From Methanocellales archaeon (GTDB taxonomy: Archaea; Halobacteriota; UBA148; JAUWXC01): a stretch of 64,000 bases of DNA. The stretch is taken from the NCBI GenBank assembly GCA_030610945.1, contig JAUWQV010000003.1, forward strand, positions 124,001 to 188,000, written 5' to 3'. This document shows, one piece after another, positions 26,875 to 34,683 of this stretch. The notes under the pieces are model-generated. The model ran no database searches. It had not been told where the DNA came from and saw only the letters and a program-made list of their open reading frames with translations. Both the position numbers and the translations under genes were made by a program. The first letter of the stretch is position 1. Each line of letters begins with the position of its first letter.

Positions 26875-27563
26875 AGTTTAGAATTGTGCTCGTAGAGCCG
26901 AAATATGAAGGAAATATCGGCTCGGTTGCCAGAGTGATGAAGAATTTTGGTTTTAAAGAGCTGGTACTGGTAAAACCGCCACCACTGGGTGATTTTTGCA
27001 GGGCAATGGCCTCGCATGCAGGGGATGTCCTGGATAACTGCAAGACCTTCGATTCATTTGTAGATGCGGTTAAAAATTCGAACATTATGGTTGGCACAAC
27101 TGCAATTACCGGAAAAAGTGATGATGAACACACTCGGATGCCGTTCTTTACACCCAAAGAGCTAAAGGAGAAATTGTGTGGAAAGGTAGGAGAGATATCA
27201 CTGGTTTTTGGTAGAGAAGATGTGGGGCTGAGCAACGAGGAGATTAAGAAATGCGACATGATTGTGGGTGTTCCAACGTGCATAGAATATCCAGTGATGA
27301 ACTTATCCCATGCAGTAGCCATAATTTTGTATGAGTTAAACAATGTCCCTCCGGGGAAAATCGAACTTGCCAAGCATGACGATTTAGAGCGATTGTACGA
27401 GCACTGCCAATTTATCTTAAATCAAACAGACTATCCTAAGCACAAGCGAAACAAAACACTCCTGATGCTGCGCAGAATATTCGGGAGGGCAACGCTCACA
27501 GGACGGGAGGTGCAAACCTTTAGAGGGATATTAAGGAAAATAGAGTTCCACATTAAAAGATAG
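26871..27563 (+). CDS. trmJ: SPOUT RNA methyltransferase, TrmJ-like
   Basis: 230 residues. The SpoU/SPOUT signature runs VLVEPKYEGNIGSVARVMKNFG, LVFGREDVGLSNEEI and PVMNLSHAVAIILYEL, which forms the trefoil-knot SAM site. The best match is tRNA (cytidine/uridine-2'-O)-methyltransferase TrmJ, acting at position 32. The C-terminal 60 residues are basic and probably bind RNA. Confidence 0.9.
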   Translation: MKFRIVLVEPKYEGNIGSVARVMKNFGFKELVLVKPPPLGDFCRAMASHAGDVLDNCKTFDSFVDAVKNSNIMVGTTAITGKSDDEHTRMPFFTPKELKEKLCGKVGEISLVFGREDVGLSNEEIKKCDMIVGVPTCIEYPVMNLSHAVAIILYELNNVPPGKIELAKHDDLERLYEHCQFILNQTDYPKHKRNKTLLMLRRIFGRATLTGREVQTFRGILRKIEFHIKR

Positions 27564-27593
27564 ACAAATATGATAAGTATGTCACAGGGTATT

Positions 27594-27845
27594 TTAGTCA
27601 CAATAGCGCACGACGAGATAGCATAATGCCATGAAAAGTACCATCGCCATCGCCAAAAGTGTGTCGGAATTAATGATGGTTGAATAACTGACGAACACAT
27701 AGCCAAGCCCGAAGAAACAAGAAGTAGCAGAAACAAGGAGAAATAACATTAAAAGTGTAGGACTTAACTTTTTTCCACATATCACAAAAGCCATGATATT
27801 TTGTATTAGTTTTGACAATATATAGTTTACCATAAAAAACAACAA
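27594..27845 (-). CDS. small hydrophobic membrane protein, unknown
   Basis: Up to 83 residues; the start may be the internal Met at 27830. Three predicted membrane helices (about 5-22, 28-51, 58-79) with few charges. No family is recognised. The gene is converging with trmJ and divergent from the AI-2E transporter, in a slightly AT-rich patch. It could be a membrane accessory protein, or non-coding. Confidence 0.45.
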   Translation of the reverse strand: MLFFMVNYILSKLIQNIMAFVICGKKLSPTLLMLFLLVSATSCFFGLGYVFVSYSTIINSDTLLAMAMVLFMALCYLVVRYCD

Positions 27846-27894
27846 TAACCTTAACCTCGTAATCTACATATCAAATGAGGAGATATGGTAAGTC

Positions 27895-28947
27895 ATGAGC
27901 GATAAACAGAAAGATGGCATAAAATATCTAATTGATAAAAAGTGGCTAATCGCAAGTGCTATATCCGTGCTCATTCTGCTGCTACTTACCGCCTATTTCT
28001 TTTCCCCCCTGATAGACGGCTTGGTATTAGGGCTTGTCTTCGCTTATGTTGCCAGGCCCATAAAAGAGAGAGTGAGTAAAAAGCATGTATATCTGTCTTG
28101 TCTCATCGCCACGTGCTGCATCATTATACCATGCATGCTAATTCTTGGACTGGGCACGATAGAGACGATAAATCAGCTCATCTGGATAGCCCAACACCAA
28201 TCCGAGATAGTAGATTCGTTCATCGGGACACTCGCCGCGATGAATTTGCCTCCGCCGGTGTACAGCGCGATTTTGGATTTCGCGCGAAACTATGCCAGTT
28301 CGTTCATAGCAGCAATCAGCCAGATTTCGACGCTGAGGCATGCCAGAAGCTTGGCGATGATAGGCACAAATTTCCTGGTATCAATCTTTGTGTGCTTTTT
28401 CCTACTTGCAGATGGTGAGCGGTTTGCAGAAGCGGTTATAGACATCTTGCCGTCAGAAAAAAAGAAGATACTCAAGTCATACCTCCTGCATGCTGATATG
28501 ATATTATTTGGCATCTATACTGGCAATTTTTACAATGCAATCGTTGTGAGTGTAATCTCCCTATTCGTGTTTTTCTTTTTTGGCATACCGCATATTTTTG
28601 TGTTATCCTCTTTCATATTTTTGGCTGCACTGCTCCCCATAATCGGCGGTTGGATGGTGCTTATTCCTATAACAGGATTTATGTACTGGAATTTTGGGAT
28701 TCAAAGAGCGCTGGGATTTTTGCTCGCCTCCATGATTGCCATATATGCGCCGTCTGAATTCTTCCTGAAACCATATATCGTGAGCGTAATGTCCAAAACC
28801 CATCCACTTCTAATGCTGCTGGCATTTCTGGGCGGAGGACTGGTTGCTGGCATTGCTGGCTTCTTCTTGGCACCGATGGTGGTTGGCTTACTTATAGCAG
28901 CATACAGGACATTAATCGAAGAAAGAGATAATATCCCTGCATTGTAG
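27895..28947 (+). CDS. AI-2E family (PerM-type) transporter
   Basis: 350 residues and about eight membrane helices. The family layout is clear: two N-terminal helices, a soluble amphipathic region (about 100-155), then a C-terminal bundle with FFGIPHIFVLSSFIFLAALLPIIGGW and a PxxxG-type glycine-rich end. The family exports small molecules or ions; in some members Na+(Li+)/H+ antiport is reported. The substrate cannot be stated here. Confidence 0.88.
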   Translation: MSDKQKDGIKYLIDKKWLIASAISVLILLLLTAYFFSPLIDGLVLGLVFAYVARPIKERVSKKHVYLSCLIATCCIIIPCMLILGLGTIETINQLIWIAQHQSEIVDSFIGTLAAMNLPPPVYSAILDFARNYASSFIAAISQISTLRHARSLAMIGTNFLVSIFVCFFLLADGERFAEAVIDILPSEKKKILKSYLLHADMILFGIYTGNFYNAIVVSVISLFVFFFFGIPHIFVLSSFIFLAALLPIIGGWMVLIPITGFMYWNFGIQRALGFLLASMIAIYAPSEFFLKPYIVSVMSKTHPLLMLLAFLGGGLVAGIAGFFLAPMVVGLLIAAYRTLIEERDNIPAL

Positions 28948-29040
28948 GGCGAATGTCATTGGCGCGCAACCCACATACCTGGCCGGCACAAGCGATAAAT
29001 AAAGTTAAGAACGATGCAGAGTGAAAGATAGGGTGAAATC

Positions 29041-30915
29041 ATGCAATTATTACTCATCCACTCGGATTACATCGAATATGAGGTAACAAAGGAGAGCCCT
29101 ATTGCAGAGAAGATAGATGAATCGCTCAAGAAGGGTCGGCTGGAGGATGCCATAGGAGCGTTCATCGCAGTTGAGAAGGTCGACGAAACAAATCCAAAAA
29201 AAGCGGCAGAGCAAACTGCAGATGAAATTAAAAAGGTTGCCAATCAAGTCAAGGCTAAAAATGTCATGCTCTACCCCTATGCACACCTAAGTTCCGATCT
29301 TGCGTCGCCAAAGGTTGCAGTGGAAGTGCTAAAGAGCATTGAAGAGCTTTTGAAGCCCCATCTTAGCGTTGTACGAGCGCCATTTGGATGGTACAAGGCA
29401 TTTAAGCTCAGCTGCAAAGGACATCCTTTATCAGAGTTATCCAGGAGCATCAAACCCACGGAGAAAGAGAAGGTTTCAGAAGCCCTGAAGGCAGAGAAGA
29501 TTGAATCACACTGGCGGGTATTAACGCCGGATGACGAACTTCTGGAAATAAACGAATTTGACTTTTCCAAACACGAGAAACTCAAAAAGTTCGCTGATTA
29601 CGAGATAGCGAAGAGCAGGGTTGTTGAGCGGACACCTCCGCATGTCGAGTTAATGCGCCGCTTTGAATTTGCAGACTATGAGCCCGGCTCGGACCCTGGC
29701 AACATGCGGTTCTACCCAAAAGGGAGGCTTGTGAAAAGTTTGTTAGAAGACTATGTGCTCAGGCGTACTATCGACTATGGCGCCATGGAAGTCGAAACCC
29801 CAATCATGTATGACATGGAACATCCCACGCTGCGGAAATACTTGGACAGGTTTCCAGCACGCCAGTATTCGATGGAATCTGACAAAAGACGACTGTTCCT
29901 GAGATTTTCCGCGTGCTTTGGCCAGTTTCTCATGAATCATGACATGACGATTTCGTACAGAAACCTGCCGTTAAAGATGGTCGAAATGACCAGGTATAGT
30001 TTCAGGAGGGAACAGAGAGGCGAATTGGTTGGACTGCGCCGCCTCAGAACCTTCACGATGCCGGATATGCACACTTTATGTGAAGACATGACGCAGGCTG
30101 TCGAGGAGTTTAAGAAACAATACCAGATGTGTATGGATATCTTGGCTGACATAGGACTTAGCCAAAAAGACTACGAAGTTGCCATCAGATTTACTAAGGA
30201 TTTTTATGATGCAAACAAGACGTTCATCCACAGCCTAGCCAAGATTGTAAACAAACCAGTGCTGGTCGAGATGTGGGATGAGCGTTTCTTCTACTTCGTG
30301 CTCAAATTCGAGTTCAACTTCGTCGATGCGCTGGATAAGGCAAGCGCCATGTCAACGGTGCAGATAGACGTGGAGAACGCTGAGCGGTATGATATCAAAT
30401 TTATAGATGCTAATAACAAAGAAAAAAGACCAACTATCCTGCATTGCTCGCCGAGTGGCGCCATAGAACGATGTATGTATGCGCTGCTGGAAAAGGCATG
30501 GATGGATGCCCAGCATGGAAAAATGCCAATGCTACCGCTCTGGCTATCGCCAACACAGGTCAGGATAGCCCCAGTAGCAGACAGACACTTCAAATATGCT
30601 GATGAAATTGCAACGCAACTGGAGATGCAACATATCAGGGTCGACGTCGATGACAGAGAGGGGACACTAAGCAAAAAGATCAGGGATGCGGGCATGGAGT
30701 GGATTCCATACGTAGCGGTAATTGGTGATAATGAAATGCAAAGTGGCATGCTTAAGGTTACAATCAGGGAAGAGTCCGGACCTAAAAAAGCGCAAAATGT
30801 AGATATGTCCCCAACTGAACTATCTTCCCGAATTTTGGCAAAGACCAAACATATGCCCTATAAACCGCTTCCTCTATCCAGATACCTATCCTCCAGGCCA
30901 AAATTTGTCGGATAG
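29041..30915 (+). CDS. thrS: threonyl-tRNA synthetase, archaeal type
   Basis: 624 residues. The N-terminal domain (about 1-145) is the archaea-specific D-tyrosyl-deacylase-like editing domain, which removes mischarged serine. The class II catalytic core follows, with [22 protein letters not shown] and motif 2 around [20 protein letters not shown], then the HGTase anticodon-binding domain (about 515-610). A TATA-like ATAAATAAAG lies about 45 bp upstream. It is a full-length enzyme; some archaea split these functions. Confidence 0.95.
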   Translation: MQLLLIHSDYIEYEVTKESPIAEKIDESLKKGRLEDAIGAFIAVEKVDETNPKKAAEQTADEIKKVANQVKAKNVMLYPYAHLSSDLASPKVAVEVLKSIEELLKPHLSVVRAPFGWYKAFKLSCKGHPLSELSRSIKPTEKEKVSEALKAEKIESHWRVLTPDDELLEINEFDFSKHEKLKKFADYEIAKSRVVERTPPHVELMRRFEFADYEPGSDPGNMRFYPKGRLVKSLLEDYVLRRTIDYGAMEVETPIMYDMEHPTLRKYLDRFPARQYSMESDKRRLFLRFSACFGQFLMNHDMTISYRNLPLKMVEMTRYSFRREQRGELVGLRRLRTFTMPDMHTLCEDMTQAVEEFKKQYQMCMDILADIGLSQKDYEVAIRFTKDFYDANKTFIHSLAKIVNKPVLVEMWDERFFYFVLKFEFNFVDALDKASAMSTVQIDVENAERYDIKFIDANNKEKRPTILHCSPSGAIERCMYALLEKAWMDAQHGKMPMLPLWLSPTQVRIAPVADRHFKYADEIATQLEMQHIRVDVDDREGTLSKKIRDAGMEWIPYVAVIGDNEMQSGMLKVTIREESGPKKAQNVDMSPTELSSRILAKTKHMPYKPLPLSRYLSSRPKFVG

Positions 30916-30962
30916 AACGAAGGATTTAATATCCCACATATAATATCCTAAAGAAGAGGAAC

Positions 30963-31244
30963 ATGATAGGCCCAACCGAATTGATGATTATACTTGCTAT
31001 AGCAGCAGTTTTATTCGGCACCAACAAGCTGCCCGAAATCGCACGTCAGATGGGCAAGGCGATGGGGGAGTTCAAGAAGGCGCAGATGGAATTTGAATCA
31101 GAGATTAAATCAGCTACATCCATAACGCCCAAGCCGGTTGAATCCAAAGCGAAAAGTTCTGGCGACTTTGATATCGAAGATGAACTCAAGGATAAAGTAG
31201 TCGGACAGGTTACCTCCAAGTTGAAGTCGAAGGTTTTAAAGTGA
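30963..31244 (+). CDS. tatA: Sec-independent translocase subunit TatA/E
   Basis: 93 residues. One N-terminal membrane helix (about 5-20) with the FGTNKLPEIARQMGKAMGEFKK hinge and amphipathic helix is diagnostic. A charged C-terminal tail follows. It forms the pore for export of folded proteins. No tatC is nearby. Its stop lies 2 bp from the end of the converging UspA gene. Confidence 0.92.
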   Translation: MIGPTELMIILAIAAVLFGTNKLPEIARQMGKAMGEFKKAQMEFESEIKSATSITPKPVESKAKSSGDFDIEDELKDKVVGQVTSKLKSKVLK

Positions 31245-31245
31245 C

Positions 31246-31626
31246 TTATCTTATCACGGTTACCGGGCAGGGGGCATAGCGAGTTACAGCCTCAGCGACA
31301 CTTCCCAACTCCATTCGTTTAATTCCTGTGATACCTCTTGACCCCATAATTATCTGGTCAATATTTCCCTTTTCTGCCTCTTCAATAATGCCCCTGGAAA
31401 TGATAGAATTAATGTATGACTTGGTGTTGCATTCAACACCAATTCCTTTTGCTATATCTCTGACTTGCGCGAGCACGTTCTCACTCTCTTCTTGCGCAAC
31501 TGGCGATGTGATGACGTGAAGGGCAGTAATGCTGGCGCCAGAATCTTTAGCAAATTGTAAGGCGTACCTAGCCGCTTTCTCTGCCTCAGATGACCCATCA
31601 ACAGCCACTAACAATTTCATCGTCAT
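31246..31626 (-). CDS. universal stress protein (UspA family), tandem copy 1
   Basis: 126 residues with KLLVAVDGSSEAEKAARYAL at the start and the ATP loop GSRGITGIKRMELGSVAE near residues 98-115, both canonical. It is similar along its whole length to the next gene (31687-32082), with a near-identical 3' end, so the pair is a tandem duplication. Confidence 0.93.
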   Translation of the reverse strand: MTMKLLVAVDGSSEAEKAARYALQFAKDSGASITALHVITSPVAQEESENVLAQVRDIAKGIGVECNTKSYINSIISRGIIEEAEKGNIDQIIMGSRGITGIKRMELGSVAEAVTRYAPCPVTVIR

Positions 31627-31686
31627 TTGTATTCCTCCTATTTTAGTTTCTCAATAACGTCAATTAAAGCTTTCTAAAATGTGATA

Positions 31687-32082
31687 TCATCGTATCACAG
31701 TTACCGGGCAGTTAGCATGCCTGACTACATTTTCGGCAACGCTCCCCATTGCCATCCGCTTAATCCCGGTAAGCCCTTTAGACCCGATTATTATAAGGTC
31801 GTAACCTCCTTCCTCAGCCTCTTCGATTATTCCCCTGTGAATGATGGGATCGATGCGTGACTTGATCTTGCAATTCGCCTTTGCCTCTTTCGCTATTTTC
31901 TCAACATGGGAGAGAACCTCTTTGCTTTTTCTTTCGTCCTCACGTTCAATAGGAGGCTCAACTCCAATGACGTTAAGCACGGTAACACTTGCACCATAGG
32001 CCTTGCCAAGTTTAAAGGCATACTTGGCCGCTTTTTTTGCCTGGGACGATCCATCAACAGCCACTAATAATTTTTTAAGCAT
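31687..32082 (-). CDS. universal stress protein (UspA family), tandem copy 2
   Basis: 131 residues from the ATG at 32082; the longer frame to 32121 has no family support. KKLLVAVDGSSQAKKAAKYAF and GSKGLTGIKRMAMGSVAE are the canonical Usp motifs. Paralogue of the adjacent gene. A small-molecule stress or energy sensor role is typical of the family, and the target is unknown. Confidence 0.92.
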   Translation of the reverse strand: MLKKLLVAVDGSSQAKKAAKYAFKLGKAYGASVTVLNVIGVEPPIEREDERKSKEVLSHVEKIAKEAKANCKIKSRIDPIIHRGIIEEAEEGGYDLIIIGSKGLTGIKRMAMGSVAENVVRHANCPVTVIR

Positions 32083-32137
32083 ATGCCTACACTTCCATCC
32101 ATCTTTAAACATACTCGGCACTAATAAAGTTACCGAA

Positions 32138-32211
32138 TGGGGGCGGTAGGATTTGAACCCACGATCGGCTGGTCTGGAGCCAGCTGCCCTTCCGGACTAG
32201 GCCACGCCCCC
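32138..32211 (-). tRNA. tRNA-Trp (CCA), without intron
   Basis: 74 nt with acceptor GGGGGCG/CGCCCCC, D-stem GCCT/GGGC, T-stem GTGGG/CCTAC, discriminator A and anticodon loop CTCCAGA giving CCA. The loop matches known archaeal tRNA-Trp. It is contiguous, although tRNA-Trp carries an intron in most Euryarchaeota. Confidence 0.9.
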
Positions 32212-32217
32212 ATAAGA

Positions 32218-32317
32218 TAGTCCCGGGCGGATTCGAACCGCCGTCGCGGGCTTTCTTCACAACCCTCGAAAGGGTTGTGCCAAAGGCCCGCAGGATTGAC
32301 CACTACCCTACGGGACT
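32218..32317 (-). tRNA. tRNA-Gln (TTG) with a 27-nt intron at the anticodon loop
   Basis: The mature part is 73 nt with acceptor AGTCCCG/CGGGACT, discriminator A, T-loop TTCGAAT and anticodon stem CGGGC/GCCCG with loop CTTTGG(A) giving TTG. A 27-nt insert at about 32253-32279 lies after position 37. It folds into a perfect hairpin CACAACCC/GGGTTGTG, as expected for an archaeal intron cut by the splicing endonuclease. Confidence 0.93.
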
Positions 32318-32339
32318 ATACTTCGTTTAAGCGAATGCA

Positions 32340-32413
32340 TGGGCCCGGCCGGATTCGAACCGGCGATCTCCGCCATGTAAAGGCGATGTCATAACCAACT
32401 AGACCACGGGCCC
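32340..32413 (-). tRNA. tRNA-Val (TAC)
   Basis: 74 nt with acceptor GGGCCCG/CGGGCCC, discriminator A and anticodon loop TTTACAT giving TAC. It is nearly identical to the tRNA-Val (CAC) at 14395-14468. Confidence 0.96.
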
Positions 32414-32458
32414 TTGCCCAAAGAGATGATATACGATTACTCATAAATCTTTTGGGTT

Positions 32459-32545
32459 TCATACTGGCAGAACAAAGTAAATTGTGGCAAGCGAGAGAAA
32501 TGCCATTATAAGCAGGACTGCCACTATTCTCTCTTCTTTCTGCAT
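32459..32545 (-). CDS. 28-residue hydrophobic peptide frame between two tRNA genes
   Basis: From the ATG at 32545 the frame encodes MQKEERIVAVLLIMAFLSLA then a short hydrophobic end and a stop. Charged start plus one membrane helix is coherent with a real small membrane protein, or with the surviving 5' end of a longer secreted protein gene broken inside the tRNA cluster. No independent support. Confidence 0.3.
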   Translation of the reverse strand: MQKEERIVAVLLIMAFLSLATIYFVLPV

Positions 32546-32547
32546 CA

Positions 32548-32675
32548 TGGACCGGTCGGGATTTGAACCCGAGGCTTATAGGCGCAGTCAAAGCGCTCTC
32601 TACCAATAAGGATGTCATGCTCTTTCAGACCATGACATTTGCCAAGGTAGCGATCTACCCCTGATCTACCGGCCC
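32548..32675 (-). tRNA. tRNA-Ala (GGC) with two apparent introns
   Basis: 128 nt. Acceptor GGGCCGG/CCGGTCC with the G3-U70 pair that marks tRNA-Ala, D-stem GATC/GATC, anticodon stem CTACC/GGTAG, loop TTGGCA(T) giving GGC, T-loop TTCAAAT. Insert 1 (about 32606-32639, 34 nt) lies at position 37/38 and folds as ATGTCATG/CATGACAT. Insert 2 (about 32576-32597, 22 nt) lies in the variable loop and folds as GCGC/GCGC. Removing both leaves a 72-nt tRNA with the standard variable loop AGGCC. Confidence 0.88.
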
Positions 32676-32783
32676 GAGTGTATTCTTTAATGGCAAGATT
32701 TTACAATAAATCTATCGGTGAGGGACTTTTTATATAAAGAAAACTTTAACTATATGCTGCCCTAACTCTGTGGCAATTCATCT

Positions 32784-32875
32784 GGGCCCGTAGCTTAGTC
32801 TGGTTGGAACTCGTAAGAGCAATATGCGCACGGCTGATAACCGTGAGGTCGGGCGTTCAAATCGCCCCGGGCCCA
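32784..32875 (+). tRNA. tRNA-Ile (GAT) with an apparent 17-nt intron in the D-arm
   Basis: 92 nt. Acceptor GGGCCCG/CGGGCCC, anticodon stem CACGG/CCGTG with loop CTGATAA giving GAT, T-stem GGGCG/CGCCC. The D-arm has 17 extra bases at about 32809-32825 containing the hairpin CTC-GTAA-GAG (a GNRA loop). Removing them restores the D-stem GCTT/GAGC and a normal 75-nt tRNA. Confidence 0.88.
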
Positions 32876-32916
32876 CTATTTAGATAAAAAATAAAAAAAG
32901 AAGGAAAAAAAAGTAG

Positions 32917-33225
32917 TTACTTCAAAACGTCAGATGGATTTCTTGATAGTTGGTTATATTTCAGGTGGCGAACGCCAACCTTCTTAACCTTTGGTTTCCA
33001 GACCGTTGATGGTAACCAGCTCGGTGCACCACTTGGGGCACTGACTTTCTCTCTCGAACCAGTAAATACATGAAGTCTTTTTGTACCCTTCTCTCTGAGG
33101 ACTATTTTTGTCTTTCCTCTGCTTGCGCATTTTAGAGCAGCATCTCGTGGCTGAAAACCACTGAATGTTCCCAATTCTTTACCATTCTCTATCAAACCAA
33201 AATTCTTTTTAGCTCTGTTTGCCAT
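32917..33225 (-). CDS. non-histone chromosomal protein MC1
   Basis: 102 residues from the ATG at 33225, with GGGGAG 8 nt upstream. Basic, with RNFGL-like KKNFGLIENGKELGTFSG at the start and ALKCASRGKTKIVLREKGTK, typical of MC1. It binds and sharply bends DNA and is a main chromosomal protein in Methanosarcina, Methanothrix and haloarchaea. Its presence is one of the better taxonomic hints in the window. Confidence 0.95.
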   Translation of the reverse strand: MANRAKKNFGLIENGKELGTFSGFQPRDAALKCASRGKTKIVLREKGTKRLHVFTGSREKVSAPSGAPSWLPSTVWKPKVKKVGVRHLKYNQLSRNPSDVLK

Positions 33226-33260
33226 ATTCAATCTCCCCAAACTTTACTTAGTAGATAGAG

Positions 33261-33268
33261 ATATAATC
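33261..33268 (-). promoter_or_regulatory. TATA box for MC1
   Basis: The minus strand reads GGATTATAT about 40 bp upstream of the MC1 start, giving a leader of about 13 nt with the ribosome-binding site. Confidence 0.5.
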
Positions 33269-33345
33269 CTCTCCTATTTCAACGTTGCGTTTTTTCTTGA
33301 TGCCAAACCCGTATATTCAACGTGATTTTGAATTCTGCAATCAAA

Positions 33346-34650
33346 TCACCATGTAAAAAGGCCAAAAAAGTACAAAATTAGTGGAAGCAGTAATATACCC
33401 ATGGCATGCGTTCTTCTCACCTTAAGATAAGGCGAGAGCATCCCAATAACCATGGCGATTGCGAAGATGATAACCCCAAACAAACCCGTGAACAAAACAA
33501 CCATTACTCCTAAACAAAGCAAAATTGCTGCACTGAGCTTTGAATAGTTCATGCGGACTAGAAGTTTAGATGCACGGTCACCTATAAAAATCGTGGCGAA
33601 GTAAGATAGAATTGAAACTCCTACAATGACCATCAAGAGAAGCACTATTAATGATGTGCTCCATGCATTTGGCTCCATGACGCTTTTGATGGCAACCATG
33701 GCGCCGCTGCGCGGTCGCTGAATAATATATAGCGCGATTATGCCAAAAATTGCGTTCGCCGTGTTGACCCCGCTGACTGCGACTATAAACTCTCTTGAAG
33801 AGCCTTCTCCTTTTTCCTTGACCAATAACCGAGTCACCACTGTCGCCACTGCAGGCGATACCCCGGGCAGCCATGCCACCATGGACCCAGCTAAACTTCC
33901 CGTGAATATACCCCTTGTGACCCTTCGTTTTGACAGTTTAAATTTCGTCTTCACCTGTTTAGGAATCGTGGACTTGGTGACCAAGCTGATTATGAGCATG
34001 CTTGCCCCAAACATTCCTGAGAGCAGTGGAAATAATATAGAAGGTTCGCCAATGGATATTATAGGGCACATCAAGCCGCTCCTAGTGAAGGAAAAGATGC
34101 CCAGCATACCAGAGAGAAGAAACACCAGTGCAGCATATCCTTTGTATTTGAGCTTCGACTCCCAGGGGTCTATTCTCTCACCGCTCTCGGTCCCTATCAT
34201 AATTAGTGCGATGGATAGCAAAATCCAGCCCATATATTGGTTGAGAATGGGATAGATATGCTTGAAGAGGATGCTGAGCGGTAGTATGAGTCCCAATGCC
34301 ACTATCACCGAGCCGGCGCTGCCCAACGCAGATAATCTGATTGCTTCAATGCCTCTTCCCTCTAACAACATCCTATGCCCTGGCAGGACCGCAAGCGCCG
34401 TCTCTGCCTCAGGTGCGCCAAGGAATATTGACGGGATGAAATCCAAAAAAGTGTGTGCTACCGCATTTGCTAGGATTATAATAATGATACAGACCGGCGA
34501 AATGCCATGCTGGAGCAGCGCTGGAGAGAATGTGACGAGCAGTATTGCGACGTTGTTGACGTGAAGCCCTGGGATTAACCCGGTAATGATGCCCAGAGCG
34601 CATCCCACAAGGGCGGATGCTAACAAGAAATGCAACGCAATCTGGGGCAT
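33346..34650 (-). CDS. TctA-like membrane permease (archaeal DUF112 family)
   Basis: 434 residues with about 10-12 membrane helices. The N-terminal GCALGIITGLIPGLHVNNVAIL, the DFIPSIFLGAPEAETALAVLPGH loop and the repeated GxxPGxSP motif (AWLPGVSPAVATVVTRL) match the archaeal branch of the TctA family. Bacterial TctA forms a tripartite carboxylate transporter with TctB and TctC. Neither partner is visible here, so it may act alone or carry another substrate. Confidence 0.85.
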   Translation of the reverse strand: MPQIALHFLLASALVGCALGIITGLIPGLHVNNVAILLVTFSPALLQHGISPVCIIIIILANAVAHTFLDFIPSIFLGAPEAETALAVLPGHRMLLEGRGIEAIRLSALGSAGSVIVALGLILPLSILFKHIYPILNQYMGWILLSIALIMIGTESGERIDPWESKLKYKGYAALVFLLSGMLGIFSFTRSGLMCPIISIGEPSILFPLLSGMFGASMLIISLVTKSTIPKQVKTKFKLSKRRVTRGIFTGSLAGSMVAWLPGVSPAVATVVTRLLVKEKGEGSSREFIVAVSGVNTANAIFGIIALYIIQRPRSGAMVAIKSVMEPNAWSTSLIVLLLMVIVGVSILSYFATIFIGDRASKLLVRMNYSKLSAAILLCLGVMVVLFTGLFGVIIFAIAMVIGMLSPYLKVRRTHAMGILLLPLILYFFGLFTW

Positions 34651-34683
34651 GAATTGTTTTCATCACACTTATAGATGAAAAAG

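Noticed and set aside
30291-30848. 185-residue minus-strand frame opposite thrS
   Set aside because: It is antisense to the anticodon-binding part of ThrRS, serine-rich and without start signals.
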